Assembly (NCBI RefSeq): GCF_000522985.1
Contig: NZ_CP007128.1
Coordinates: 4,014,220 to 4,078,219 of the forward strand
Source: Gemmatirosa kalamazoonensis
GTDB taxonomy: Bacteria > Gemmatimonadota > Gemmatimonadetes > Gemmatimonadales > Gemmatimonadaceae
Direction: 5' to 3'
DNA length: 64,000 nucleotides
The position numbers and the translations under genes were made by a program. Shown here one piece after another: positions 34,941 through 44,009 of the stretch. The notes under the pieces were generated by a model. The model did not search any database. It saw only the letters and a program-made list of their open reading frames with translations, and was not told where the DNA came from. Each line of letters begins with the position of its first letter. Position 1 is the stretch's first letter.

Positions 34941-36407
34941 TTACCGCGCCCGGCCGTACAGCGACGCGATGCGCGTCACGCGGTACGGGCTCACGAGCCC
35001 CCGCTGGTCGCGCAGGATCCCCTCGGACACGATCGCGCCGTTGGGCGTGACCTCGACGAGCGCCGACTGGGTCGAGAAGTACCCGAACGTGTTCCCGTTC
35101 GGGAGCCGCTGGGCGACGCTCGTGAACCCCGAGAAGTACCCCTTCGGGTGCGTGAACGACCACACGAGCGTCGCCGTGCGCCGCGTCGCGTCGATCTCGT
35201 ACTCGACGAGCCGCGAGACCTGCGGGGCGTGCCGCTGGCCGTTGTCGAACATGAGCAGTCGGTTCGGCGCGATCATACGCACCGAGTGCTGGCCGCTGAA
35301 GAAGCCGAGCGGGTCGTTCACGATCGTCAGCGTGCTGTGCGTGCCGCCGAGCCGCCAGCGGATCGCGCCCGTCGCGGGATCGAGCTTCGTGACCTCGCCC
35401 ATGTTGCGCCACGAGACGACGATGTCACCGTCCGGCGCGACGTCGATCGCGTTCGGGTGCGCGAGGTCGTACGGCGGCAGCGCCGGCGGGTCGATGCGGT
35501 CGGCGAGCGTGAACAGCTTCGTGTCGTCGAGCGCGATGGCGCTCGCGCCGGCGGGCGTCCACGCGAAGATGCGGTGCGACGCGAACAGCGTGTCGCGCGG
35601 CCCGCCGATCGACGACAGATCGGTCGGCGATGCGGTGAAGCCGGTGAAGTACGCGTGCGATCCCGTCGTGTCGTACTGGCTGAACACCAGCTCGTGGTTG
35701 TCGGTCGTGTACGGCGCCGGCGCGGCGATGTTGCGGACGAACGACCCGTCGGGACGCAGCTCGACGTAGTAGCCCTCGGCCGGGTTCCAGCCGCTGGTGC
35801 CGCCGGTGTACACGGTGAAGTCGCCGTTAGGCTGGAGCGCCGCGGCGCCGACGCCGCCCCGGTCCTCCACGCCGCGGTACCACGCGAGCCGTCCCGTGGA
35901 GTCGAACGCGACCACCCACACCGAGTCGCCGCCCCGGTAGCCGCTGACCGCGTAGCCGGCCGTCGGCGTTCCCTGATAGTCCACGTGCAGCGACGCGAGC
36001 GCCGCGGGGAGCGCGCCCGTCGTCACGCTGAAGCTGTCCGACGCGACGAGCTGCGCACCGACCATCGTCTCCACGACGCCGCGGTACACGGTCGATGGTG
36101 CGAGGCCGAGCAGCGGCAGCCGCTGCGCGCCGCCCGTGGCGAGCCGCGTGAAGGGCGACGTGCGCGCGTCGGTCGGCGTCGCTTCGGTCCAGTAGCGCAG
36201 GCGGGCGGAGTCGGCGCGCGCCACGGTGAACGTGACCGCGGCGCCGAGCGCGTTGTTAGGCAGCCGCGCCGCGGCGATGCCGTTCGCGCGCGCGCCGGCG
36301 ACGAGCTGCGCGTTCGACGCGAGCGGGCCGTCGTCGCTGCACGCGACGGCGGTGGCACAAACGACGAGAGCCGCGGAGAGAAGTCCGCGGCTCGGGCTGG
36401 AAGGCAT
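34941..36407 (-). CDS. Arylsulfotransferase (ASST)-like lipoprotein
   Basis: This 488-residue protein has a lipoprotein signal peptide (SRGLLSAALVVCATAVACSD; lipobox TAVAC), an N-terminal fibronectin-like region up to about 130, and then a beta-propeller domain of the arylsulfotransferase type, with repeated W-x-x-x-x-DP-AT-G-x-I-x-W blades (for example YDLAHPNAIDVAPDGDIVVS and DPATGAIRWRLGG) and HSVRMIAPNRLLMFDNGQ. ASST enzymes move sulfate between phenols in the periplasm; in related proteins the propeller may simply bind. Start at 36407 (MPSSPSRG) is preferred to an ATG five codons upstream. It lies downstream of hflX on the same strand. Confidence 0.8.
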   Translation of the reverse strand: MPSSPSRGLLSAALVVCATAVACSDDGPLASNAQLVAGARANGIAAARLPNNALGAAVTFTVARADSARLRYWTEATPTDARTSPFTRLATGGAQRLPLLGLAPSTVYRGVVETMVGAQLVASDSFSVTTGALPAALASLHVDYQGTPTAGYAVSGYRGGDSVWVVAFDSTGRLAWYRGVEDRGGVGAAALQPNGDFTVYTGGTSGWNPAEGYYVELRPDGSFVRNIAAPAPYTTDNHELVFSQYDTTGSHAYFTGFTASPTDLSSIGGPRDTLFASHRIFAWTPAGASAIALDDTKLFTLADRIDPPALPPYDLAHPNAIDVAPDGDIVVSWRNMGEVTKLDPATGAIRWRLGGTHSTLTIVNDPLGFFSGQHSVRMIAPNRLLMFDNGQRHAPQVSRLVEYEIDATRRTATLVWSFTHPKGYFSGFTSVAQRLPNGNTFGYFSTQSALVEVTPNGAIVSEGILRDQRGLVSPYRVTRIASLYGRAR

Positions 36408-36427
36408 CACTCTCGTGAACATGGGGC

Positions 36428-37693
36428 CTAATCAGGGGGCACGGTCTCGCTGTCACGCGTGAGACGACGAGCCAGCGCATCCGTAACACGTGCCCGCACC
36501 ACCAGCGCATCCCCATCCACCCGCTGCTCCAGGACCTCGCCGTCGCGGTGGATGGTCGCAAGCATCTTGCCGTCGCTCGCCGGGATGCGCAGTTCCACGA
36601 TCGGCCGCTCGCGGCGCGCCCGGTCGGCGAGCGCGCGCGCGAGCGGCTCCAGCCCGTCGGATGTGACGGCCGACACGAAAACGGCGGGCAGCTTCTCGTT
36701 GCGCGCGCGCTCCCGCAGCGCGTCGAGCATCGCCGGATCCACCGCGTCGATCTTGTTGAACACGTAGAGCACCGGCGTGTCCTGCACGCCGATGTCGGCG
36801 AGCACCTCCTCCACGACCTGCCGCTGCTCCTCCCACGCCGGGTGGCTCACGTCGATCACGTGGAGCAGCAGGTCGGCCTCGCGCGTCTCCTCGAGCGTGG
36901 CGCGGAACGAGGCCACCAGATGGTGGGGCAGCTTGCGGATGAACCCGACCGTGTCGGTCACGAGCACGCTCGTGTGCTCGCCGACCCGCGCCTCGCGCGT
37001 GAGCGGGTCGAGCGTCGCGAACAGTCGATTCTCCACGAAAACGTCACGAGCGCCGGAGAGCGCGCGGAGGATCGACGACTTGCCGGCGTTCGTGTAGCCG
37101 ACGAGCGCGGCGCGGAACTCCCGCCGCCGCGACGCGCGCTGCACCTCGCGCGACCGCAGCACGTCCTGCAGCCGCTCCTTCAACACCTTGATGCGGTGGT
37201 TGATGAGCCGACGGTCGGTCTCGAGCTGCGTCTCGCCGGGGCCGCGCATGCCGATGCCGCCGCGCGTCTTCTCGAGGTGGGTCCACATGCGCGTTAGGCG
37301 CGGGAGCATGTACTCGAGCTGCGCGAGCTCCACCTGCATCTTCGCCTCGTTCGTGCGCGCGCGCGTCGCGAAGATGTCGAGGATCAGCTCCGCGCGGTCC
37401 ATCACGCGCACGCCGACGGTCTGCTCGATGTTGCGTCCCTGCGCGGGACTCAGCTCGTCGTCGAAGATGACGAGCGACGCGCCGCGGTCGCCGGCCCGCT
37501 GCCGCAGCTCGTCGAGCTTTCCGGTACCGAGATACGTGGCCGGATGCGGGCGGTCGATCTGCTGGGTCAGCGTGTCCACCACCTCGGCCCCCGCCGTGTC
37601 GGCGAGGCGCGCCAGCTCCTCGAGGTGCTCCCCGACCTGGTGCCGGTCGTTCGACCGCTTCAGCGGCGCGCCGACGAGCAGGGCGCGCTCCAC
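36428..37693 (-). CDS. hflX: Ribosome-associated GTPase HflX
   Basis: This 421-residue GTPase binds the 50S subunit and helps split stalled ribosomes. The N-terminal HflX domain carries TYLGTGKLDELR and LSPAQGRNIEQ, the linker GGIGMRGPGETQLETDRR is diagnostic, and the G domain has G1 VGYTNAGKSS, G3 DTVGFIRKLPH and G4 NKID. The start is the GTG at 37693 (VERALLVGAP). The frame remains open upstream with IDLIDLAPPVERALLVG, which looks conserved, but offers no ATG or GTG start, so a rarer start codon cannot be excluded. A strong terminator separates it from the gene upstream. Confidence 0.93.
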   Translation of the reverse strand: MERALLVGAPLKRSNDRHQVGEHLEELARLADTAGAEVVDTLTQQIDRPHPATYLGTGKLDELRQRAGDRGASLVIFDDELSPAQGRNIEQTVGVRVMDRAELILDIFATRARTNEAKMQVELAQLEYMLPRLTRMWTHLEKTRGGIGMRGPGETQLETDRRLINHRIKVLKERLQDVLRSREVQRASRRREFRAALVGYTNAGKSSILRALSGARDVFVENRLFATLDPLTREARVGEHTSVLVTDTVGFIRKLPHHLVASFRATLEETREADLLLHVIDVSHPAWEEQRQVVEEVLADIGVQDTPVLYVFNKIDAVDPAMLDALRERARNEKLPAVFVSAVTSDGLEPLARALADRARRERPIVELRIPASDGKMLATIHRDGEVLEQRVDGDALVVRARVTDALARRLTRDSETVPPD

Positions 37694-37750
37694 GGGCGGC
37701 GCGAGGTCGATCAGATCGCGTGCGATGGCTCGACTCCGTCGAACGGGGTG

Positions 37751-37779
37751 AAACGGGGCCGGGCGACCGCCCGACCCCG
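37751..37779 (-). terminator. Intrinsic terminator after the LEA14-like gene
   Basis: On the minus strand, arms CGGGGTCGGGCG and CGCCCGGCCCCG (54-65 and 68-79 of 377xx on the plus strand) pair over 12 positions with one G-T wobble and are followed by TTT. It starts five bases after the stop at 37784 and ends the rarA transcript before hflX. Confidence 0.75.
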
Positions 37780-37783
37780 CATT

Positions 37784-38269
37784 CTAACGCGACGTCCGCC
37801 CGAACGACGAGAAGCTGCCCGTGCGGTCGTACGGCCGCGTGAAGTTGCCGAGCGGTGTGGCGACCGTCACATCGCCGAGCACCCGGTAGCGCACGGAGCC
37901 CGACTGCATGAGCTGCCGCCCCGCGGCCCCGAGGCCCGCGTACGTGAACGAGACCGGCAGCCGCACCTCGGTCGACTCGCCCTTCTGCACCGTGAACCGG
38001 TCGTCGAGCGCGCCGTTGCCCACCGGCGTCGAGTCGACCATCAGGTTGTACGTCAGCCGCACGCCCTCGAGCTTGAAGCCGTTCGGGTTGTACACGCTCA
38101 GCACGACGTCCGCGCTGCCGCCCGCGACCCCCAGGCCGTTGATGCGCACGTCGCGGAACGTGACGATGGGGTCCTTGAAGCCCCCCATGCCGAGCGCCGC
38201 GCACCCCACCGTGCCGGCCGTCGCGACGGCCAGCCCGACTCCCAGCACTCCGACGAATCTGCGAATCAT
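37784..38269 (-). CDS. LEA14/WHy-domain lipoprotein
   Basis: This 161-residue protein has a signal peptide with a lipobox (TVGC) and a single WHy/LEA-type-2 domain: VTFRDVRINGLGVAGGSADV, VLSVYNPNGFKLEGV and LPVSFTYAGL. Such proteins are small periplasmic lipoproteins linked to envelope stress; function is not well defined. The ATG at 38269 overlaps the rarA stop by four bases, so the two are cotranscribed, and the intrinsic terminator follows. Confidence 0.8.
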   Translation of the reverse strand: MIRRFVGVLGVGLAVATAGTVGCAALGMGGFKDPIVTFRDVRINGLGVAGGSADVVLSVYNPNGFKLEGVRLTYNLMVDSTPVGNGALDDRFTVQKGESTEVRLPVSFTYAGLGAAGRQLMQSGSVRYRVLGDVTVATPLGNFTRPYDRTGSFSSFGRTSR

Positions 38270-39672
38270 GGTGCCTCCTCTGGTGAACGCTCGGCGTCGC
38301 CGGGAGAGGACGGCGGCGCGGTCGTCCGCGCCTTCAGCTCCGCCCACCACGCCAGTCGCTTCGCGATCTCACGCTCGAAGCCGAACGAACCGGGTTCGTA
38401 GAACGTCTGCCCACGCAGCCGCTCGGGCAGGTACTCTTGCGGGATGTATGCCTCGGGGACGGCGTGCGCATACTGGTACCCTTCGTGGTAGCCCAGTTCC
38501 TTCATGAGCTTCGTCGGGGCGTTCCGGATGTGCAGTGGCACCGGCTCGGCGGGCGTCTCGCGCGCGGCGTCGAGCGCCGCCTCCAGCGCCATGTACGACC
38601 GGTTCGACTTCGGCGCGGTCGCCAGGTAGATCGTCATCTGCGACAGCGCGAGATACCCCTCCGGCGGCCCGAGCATGCGGTACGCCTCGCGCGCCGCGAT
38701 CGCCAGCTTCAGCGCCTCCGGATCCGCGAGGCCCACGTCCTCCGACGCCATCGCGATCGCGCGGCGGAACATCACGAGCGGATCCTCGCCCCCCTCGATC
38801 ATGCGCGCCATCCAGTACAGCGCGCCGTTCGGATCGCTCCCGCGCAGCGACTTGTGGTAGGCGGAGAGCATGTTGAAGTGCTCCTCGCCCGCGTTGTCGT
38901 AGTGCGCGACGCGCCGCTGCAGCGCGTCCTGCGCCGCGGCGCGGTCGATCTCACCGCCGTCGCCGACCGCGTCGGCCGCCGCCTCCAGCGCCGTCAGCGC
39001 GCGCCGCGCGTCGCCGTCCGCGTGCTCGGCGAGGAACGCGAGCGCCTCGTCGGTCGCGCGCAGCGCGCGCGTGCCGAGGCCGCGCTCCGGGTCGGCGAGC
39101 GCGCGGCGCAGCAGGCCGTTGAGGTCCTCCGCCGACAGCGGCTCAAGCACGAACACGCGTGTGCGCGACAGCAGCGCGCCCGTGAGCGCGAAGCTCGGGT
39201 TCTCCGTCGTCGCGCCGATCAGCGTGATCGTGCCGGCCTCCACGTGCGGCAGGAAGGCGTCCTGCTGCGCGCGGTTGAAGCGATGGATCTCGTCGACGAA
39301 CAGGATCGTCCCGCGCCCCTCGCGCTGCAGCCGCCCTTCCGCCTCGGCGACGATCTCGCGGACGCGCGGCACGCCCTCCGTCACCGCGGAGAACGGCGCG
39401 AAGTAGCGGTCGGTGTACTGCGCGACGAGCCGGGCGAGCGTCGTCTTGCCGGTGCCCGGCGGGCCCCAGAAGATCATCGACAGCACGCGCCCCTGCTCGA
39501 TCGCGTCGCGCAGCGGCTTGCCGGTGCCTAACAGGTGCAGCTGTCCCACGAACTCGTCGAGCGTGCGCGGGCGCATGCGCGCGGCGAGCGGCGTGGCCGA
39601 GGCGCGGCGCGCCGCGGCGAACAACGAATCGGGTCCCCGCCCCACCGGCGGGTCTCGGCGCTTGGGCGTCAC
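38266..39672 (-). CDS. rarA: Replication-associated recombination protein A (AAA ATPase)
   Basis: This 468-residue ATPase acts at stalled replication forks. It has [13 protein letters not shown] at the N-terminus, Walker [10 protein letters not shown], Walker [21 protein letters not shown], sensor GATTENPSF, and the C-terminal tetramerisation region with [21 protein letters not shown]. Length and motifs match the RarA/MgsA family. It starts 19 bases after the ZIP transporter stop on the same strand. Confidence 0.95.
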   Translation of the reverse strand: MTPKRRDPPVGRGPDSLFAAARRASATPLAARMRPRTLDEFVGQLHLLGTGKPLRDAIEQGRVLSMIFWGPPGTGKTTLARLVAQYTDRYFAPFSAVTEGVPRVREIVAEAEGRLQREGRGTILFVDEIHRFNRAQQDAFLPHVEAGTITLIGATTENPSFALTGALLSRTRVFVLEPLSAEDLNGLLRRALADPERGLGTRALRATDEALAFLAEHADGDARRALTALEAAADAVGDGGEIDRAAAQDALQRRVAHYDNAGEEHFNMLSAYHKSLRGSDPNGALYWMARMIEGGEDPLVMFRRAIAMASEDVGLADPEALKLAIAAREAYRMLGPPEGYLALSQMTIYLATAPKSNRSYMALEAALDAARETPAEPVPLHIRNAPTKLMKELGYHEGYQYAHAVPEAYIPQEYLPERLRGQTFYEPGSFGFEREIAKRLAWWAELKARTTAPPSSPGDAERSPEEAP

Positions 39673-39691
39673 GCGAGTCCCTCCCGCCGCG

Positions 39692-40417
39692 TCACCGGCT
39701 CAGCCCCCGCTCGAGGGCGGCGCGCGCGGCGAAATACAGTCCACTCCCGAAGAAGAACGCGATCGACAGCCGCCATCCCGGCTTGCGCTGCACCTCCGGC
39801 ACCAGGTTGGCCGCCGCCACGTAGAGCGTGACGCCCGCCGCGAGCGCGAGCCCGGTCGTCCCCCGGAGCTGCGTCGCGAGCGCCACGCCGAGGCCGAGCA
39901 GCGTCGCGGCGCCGAGCAGCGTCGCCGCGCCGAGCGCCTTCGCGCGCCCCTCGCCCGAGGCGAGGAACAGGCTCGAGATCGCGAGCCCCTCGGGCAGCTT
40001 GTGCAGCAGGATCGCGCTCGCGAGGAGCAGTCCGATGCGCTCGTCGGCGGCGAAGCCGCTCGCGATCGCCACGCCGTCGACGAACGTGTGCAGCAGCAGC
40101 CCGCCTAACGCGGACACGCTCACCGCGCGCGTGACGTGGTGCGTCTCCTCGCCGAAGTGGAAGTGCCGCGCGAACGTGTGCTGCGTGAGGTGCACGAGCA
40201 GGAAGCCCAGCGTCGCGATCACCGCCGCCTCGTGCCCGCCCCGCTCGATGGCCTCCGGCAGCACGTCGGCGAGCGACACGGAGATCATGAATCCCGCCGA
40301 GAGCGCGATCATGGTCTCGAGCGACCGCACGCTCCATCGCGAGCGCGCCGTCACGGCGAGCGCGCCGAGCACGTTCGCGAGCGCGGCGAGCAGCGCGAAC
40401 GGGAGCGCCGCGCCCAT
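39692..40417 (-). CDS. ZIP-family metal transporter
   Basis: This 241-residue membrane protein has about eight helices and a His-rich cytoplasmic loop (HTFARHFHFGEETHH). The metal-path helices are HTFVDGVAIASGF and HKLPEGLAISSLF, the ZIP signatures in transmembrane segments 4 and 5. It would import Zn(II) or another divalent metal. The ATG at 40417 is chosen; a GTG two codons upstream is also possible. No Zur-like operator is evident in the 12-base gap upstream. Confidence 0.88.
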   Translation of the reverse strand: MGAALPFALLAALANVLGALAVTARSRWSVRSLETMIALSAGFMISVSLADVLPEAIERGGHEAAVIATLGFLLVHLTQHTFARHFHFGEETHHVTRAVSVSALGGLLLHTFVDGVAIASGFAADERIGLLLASAILLHKLPEGLAISSLFLASGEGRAKALGAATLLGAATLLGLGVALATQLRGTTGLALAAGVTLYVAAANLVPEVQRKPGWRLSIAFFFGSGLYFAARAALERGLSR

Positions 40418-40429
40418 CGCCACGGCGCG

Positions 40430-40963
40430 TCAGCGCGCCTCGAGCCCGAGCCGCTCCGCCGCGGCGGCCACCGCGTCGCTCAGCTCGGGCGCCGCGCCCA
40501 GCGCGTCGGCGTCGAACTCCCATCCCTGCGGCTCGAACGACATCACCTCGTGCAGCCCCTTCCCCTGCAGGATGTACAGCCACCGGTCGGTGCGCGCGTA
40601 GACGTAGAGCTCCAGATCCGCCGTGAGCGTGAGCTGGTCCTCCGCGGTGTACACGGCGAACTCCACGCCGCCGTACGCGGCGAGCGGCGCCTTCAGCCGC
40701 GCGATCGCCTCACGCACGTCGGGCAGCGCGATGCCGGAGCCGACCCATGCGCGCCGCTCGCGCACGTCCTCGATCGCGACGTCGACGGCCGGCGGGAGGC
40801 TCTCGGCCAGCGCGTGCAGCAGGTCGACGATGCGCTCCGCGTTCGCCACCACGCGCGCCTCGAAGTACTCGGCCTCCTGCACGAACGTGAAGTCGTCGGC
40901 GCCCGATCGGAATCGTCGCCACACCGACGACTCGGGCTGCTTCCCTCGAAAGAGCACCGGCAT
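40430..40963 (-). CDS. Conserved-looking hypothetical protein, 177 residues
   Basis: I do not recognise this protein. It starts MPVLFRGKQPESSVWRRF, has no signal peptide or membrane helix, and shows alternating strand-like segments (VEFAVYTAEDQLTLTADLEL, YVYARTDRWLYIL). It lies between rmlD (six bases upstream) and the ZIP gene in one operon. Codon use looks like that of its neighbours, so it is very likely a real gene. Confidence 0.7.
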   Translation of the reverse strand: MPVLFRGKQPESSVWRRFRSGADDFTFVQEAEYFEARVVANAERIVDLLHALAESLPPAVDVAIEDVRERRAWVGSGIALPDVREAIARLKAPLAAYGGVEFAVYTAEDQLTLTADLELYVYARTDRWLYILQGKGLHEVMSFEPQGWEFDADALGAAPELSDAVAAAAERLGLEAR

Positions 40964-40968
40964 CGCTC

Positions 40969-41910
40969 CTAATCGCGGTGAGCGAGCAGCGGCTCCGTGT
41001 CGGGCGCGCCCGCGCCCCCGAGCTGCTCGTCCAGGGTCTCGGCCAGCTGCGACTGCCACGACGCCGGCGCCACGCGGAACGTGCGCGCGGCCCGGCTGGT
41101 GTCGAGCACCGAGTACGCGGGGCGCGTCGCGCGCGTCGGATACGCCGACGACGGGATCGCCTGCAGCGGCGGCACCACGCCGCCGCGCGCGGCCAGGTTG
41201 GCGAAGATCGCCCCCGCGAACGCGTGCCAGGTCGCCTCGCCCGACGCGGCGACGTGATACGTGCCCCACGCGCCGAAGGTCGCGCTCCGGCACACGTGCG
41301 TCACCATGTGCGTCGTCGCCTGCGCCACCCATCGCGCCGACGTCGGCGTGCCGCGCCGGTCGTCGACGACACGCACGGGCGTGTCGCGCATCTCGGCGTC
41401 GGCCGCGCGGCGCAGCATCGACTGCAGGAACCCATGGCCGTGCGCGGCGAACAGCCAGCCCGTACGGATCACGAGCGAGCGCGGCGCCGCGTCGCGCACC
41501 GCGCGCTCGCCCGCGAGCTTCGACGCGCCGTACACGCCGAGCGGATTCGTCGGCGCGTCCTCCGTGTACGGCGTGCGCGCCTCGCCGTCGAACACGTAGT
41601 CCGTCGAGTAGTGCACCATCACCGCGTCGAGCCGCGCCGCTTCCTCGGCGAGGATGCCCGGCGCGATCGCGTTCACCGCCCACGCCTCGTCGCGCCGGTC
41701 CTCGGCTGCGTCGACGGCGGTGAACGCGGCGGCGTTCACGATCGCGTCCGGGCGCAGCGTGCGGAGCGTCCGGCGCACCGCGTCGGCGTCGGTCACGTCG
41801 AGCGCGGCGCGCGGCGCGGCGATCACGCGCGTCGTACCGTGGAGCGCACGACAGAGCGCGCGGCCGAGCTGTCCGTCGGCTCCGGTGACGAGGACAGCGA
41901 TCGGCGTCAC
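40969..41910 (-). CDS. rmlD: dTDP-4-dehydrorhamnose reductase
   Basis: This 313-residue NAD(P)H-dependent enzyme catalyses the last step of dTDP-L-rhamnose synthesis. It has the Rossmann motif VTGADGQLGRAL, the substrate loop NAAAFTAVDAAEDRRDEAWAVNA, STDYVFDG, and the catalytic YGASKLAGE (Tyr-x3-Lys). The GTG start overlaps the rmlC stop by four bases. The other two pathway genes, rmlA and rmlB, are not in this window. Confidence 0.95.
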   Translation of the reverse strand: MTPIAVLVTGADGQLGRALCRALHGTTRVIAAPRAALDVTDADAVRRTLRTLRPDAIVNAAAFTAVDAAEDRRDEAWAVNAIAPGILAEEAARLDAVMVHYSTDYVFDGEARTPYTEDAPTNPLGVYGASKLAGERAVRDAAPRSLVIRTGWLFAAHGHGFLQSMLRRAADAEMRDTPVRVVDDRRGTPTSARWVAQATTHMVTHVCRSATFGAWGTYHVAASGEATWHAFAGAIFANLAARGGVVPPLQAIPSSAYPTRATRPAYSVLDTSRAARTFRVAPASWQSQLAETLDEQLGGAGAPDTEPLLAHRD

Positions 41911-42503
41911 GCGCGCGCCTCCGTCAGCCCCACGAGCAGCGCCGTCGCCGCGTCGTACGTCGGCAGTCGATCGGTCAGCTCGGCGAGCGTCGGTGCGGCC
42001 GCATCGCGATCGGAGAGGATCGGCGCACCGTCCAGCGGCCACGTGATCCCGATCGCCGCGTCGTTCCACGCGACGGTGATCTCGTCCTCGGGATGGTAGC
42101 CTTCGGTCACTTTGTAGCCGACGACCGCGGAATCGCTGCGCACGAGAAAGCCGTGCGCGTAGCCCGCGGGAATGAAGATCTGCCGCCCCGTCTCCGCCTC
42201 GAGCCGCACCGCGCACCACCGGCCGAACGTCGGGCTCCCGCGTCGCACGTCGACGGCGACGTCGTGGATCTCGCCGTGCAGCACCGAGAGCAGCTTCCCC
42301 TGGCCGTGCGGATGCTGCAGGTGCAGCCCGCGCAGCACGCCGCGGCGCGAGCACGAGACGTTGTCCTGCACGAACCGGTGGCCCAGCCCGAGCTGCGCGA
42401 AACGTCCGCCGCTCCAGCTCTCGTAGAACCAACCGCGGGCGTCACGCGCCACGCGCGGCTCGATGAGCAGGACGTCCGGCAGGTCGAGCGGAGTCACTCG
42501 CAC
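41907..42503 (-). CDS. rmlC: dTDP-4-dehydrorhamnose 3,5-epimerase
   Basis: This 198-residue cupin enzyme performs the third step of dTDP-L-rhamnose synthesis. Visible motifs are VARDARGWFYESW, VQDNVSCSRRGVLRGLHLQ (with the catalytic His), VDVRRGSPTFG and the metal-free cupin strand IPAGYAHGFLV. Start is taken as the GTG at 42503; a second GTG two codons later is possible. It overlaps rmlD. The 171-bp gap upstream (42504-42674) has a TATGCT box without a partner and is the likely promoter region. Confidence 0.94.
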   Translation of the reverse strand: MRVTPLDLPDVLLIEPRVARDARGWFYESWSGGRFAQLGLGHRFVQDNVSCSRRGVLRGLHLQHPHGQGKLLSVLHGEIHDVAVDVRRGSPTFGRWCAVRLEAETGRQIFIPAGYAHGFLVRSDSAVVGYKVTEGYHPEDEITVAWNDAAIGITWPLDGAPILSDRDAAAPTLAELTDRLPTYDAATALLVGLTEARA

Positions 42504-42674
42504 CGCGGAGACCGAGAGACGAAGCGGACGGCGATCGATGGCACGGGCCGGGGTTTCACGGGCGGACGAACCGACGCGCGCGTCGGGTGACGGAGTCGAC
42601 CGTCGAGCATAACGTAATCGGCGGGGATGCCGGGCGCGAAAGCTCGGAGCGCGCGTCCCGGGCAAGCTCTGCGC

Positions 42675-44009
42675 CTAGCCGCCGAGCTCCGACAGCAACT
42701 CGCGCGCGATCGCGAGCAGCGCGTCGCGCGTGTTGAGTCGCGGATCCTCCACCACGCGCTCCAGCAGGCGCCGCAGCAGCTCGCCCACGAGCGGCCCGCG
42801 CACCCCCGGAATGGACAGCAGGTCGCCGCCGCTCACCGCGAGGTCGGCGACGTCCACGGGATCGCGGTACGCGATGCGCACCGCGCGCCGGTACAGCGCC
42901 CGCAGCGACGACGGCTCCGGCGCGACCTCGCCGAGCAGGCGCTCCGCCGCGAAGCGCGCGGCGGCGAGCCGCAGCAGCATGGGAAGGCGCGTGCGGCCCG
43001 TGGCCGCCGCCCATCGACGGATGTCGGCGTCGCGCGGCGGTGTGTCCGCGAGCAGCGCGTCGCGCACCGCGCCGCCGATCCGCCGCCAGCGGTCGGCCAG
43101 CTCGGTCGTCGCGCGCACCTTCGCGTTCGATGCGCGCAGCCGCCGCAGCGCCTCGTCCACCGCGCGGGGCTCGGCGTCGAGCCACAACGACGCGAGCCGG
43201 AGATCGAGCCGCTGCGGGCGCGCGGCGAGCGTCGGCATCGGCAGGCAGTCGGCGGTCGCGAACCGCTCGGGCTGCGCGTCGGCCAGCTCGGGCACGAGCA
43301 CCCCGAGCGCGCCGCTCGCCCGCCATCGCTCGAGGGCGAGCGACGGCCGCGCGACCTGCTTCATCGTCTTCTCCAGCTCCTCGCGCACCCGCTCGGCCGA
43401 CAATCGCACGAGGTGCGGTGCGCTGTCGACGATCGCGCCCCACGTCGCGTCGTCGATCGCGAAGCCGAAGCGGCCGGCGAAGCGGATCGCGCGCAGCGCG
43501 CGCAGCCGGTCCTCGCGCATGCGCGTCGCCGGGTCGCCCACCGCGCGCACGACGCCGCGCACGAGGTCGTGCCGCCCGCCGAACGGGTCGTGCACCACGT
43601 GACGCTCGGGCGAGTACGCGATCGCATTGATCGTGAAGTCGCGCCGCGCGAGATCGTCGTCGAGCGACGCGCCGAACTCCACGACGGCATGCCGTCCGTC
43701 CGTGCGCACGTCGCGCCGGAACGTCGTCACCTCGTGCATCTCGCCGTCGGAGTCGAAGATGCCTAACGTGCCGAACTCGACCCCCTTCGGGACGGTGCGG
43801 CGGAACAGCCGCCGCATCTCGTCCGGCGTCGCCGCGGTGGCGAGGTCCCAGTCGAGCTGGGGATGGTCGAGCAGCGCGTCCCGCACCGCACCGCCCACGC
43901 ACCACGTCTCGAACCCCGCCTTCTCCAGCCGGCGCGCGATCTCCAGCACGCCGCGCGGCGGCGCGAGGCGCGCGGGAACGTCCGCGTCCAGGGCCGTGCG
44001 GTCGCTCAC
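42675..44009 (-). CDS. cca: CCA-adding enzyme / poly(A) polymerase family
   Basis: This 444-residue nucleotidyltransferase repairs or adds the CCA end of tRNAs. The N-terminal head has VGGAVRDALLDHPQLDWDLA (acidic pair DWD) and ARRDFTINAIAYS; RMREDRLRALRAIRFAGRFG marks the RNA-binding domain shared with poly(A) polymerases, which cannot be excluded from sequence alone. A C-terminal tail of about 200 residues is long and Arg-rich. The GTG start overlaps the methyltransferase stop. Confidence 0.87.
   Translation of the reverse strand: MSDRTALDADVPARLAPPRGVLEIARRLEKAGFETWCVGGAVRDALLDHPQLDWDLATAATPDEMRRLFRRTVPKGVEFGTLGIFDSDGEMHEVTTFRRDVRTDGRHAVVEFGASLDDDLARRDFTINAIAYSPERHVVHDPFGGRHDLVRGVVRAVGDPATRMREDRLRALRAIRFAGRFGFAIDDATWGAIVDSAPHLVRLSAERVREELEKTMKQVARPSLALERWRASGALGVLVPELADAQPERFATADCLPMPTLAARPQRLDLRLASLWLDAEPRAVDEALRRLRASNAKVRATTELADRWRRIGGAVRDALLADTPPRDADIRRWAAATGRTRLPMLLRLAAARFAAERLLGEVAPEPSSLRALYRRAVRIAYRDPVDVADLAVSGGDLLSIPGVRGPLVGELLRRLLERVVEDPRLNTRDALLAIARELLSELGG

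Noticed and set aside
42600-42674. Hairpin after cca as terminator
   Set aside because: Arms CCGGGCGCG and CGCGCGTCCCGG pair only with bulges and are followed by no T-run; too weak to list.
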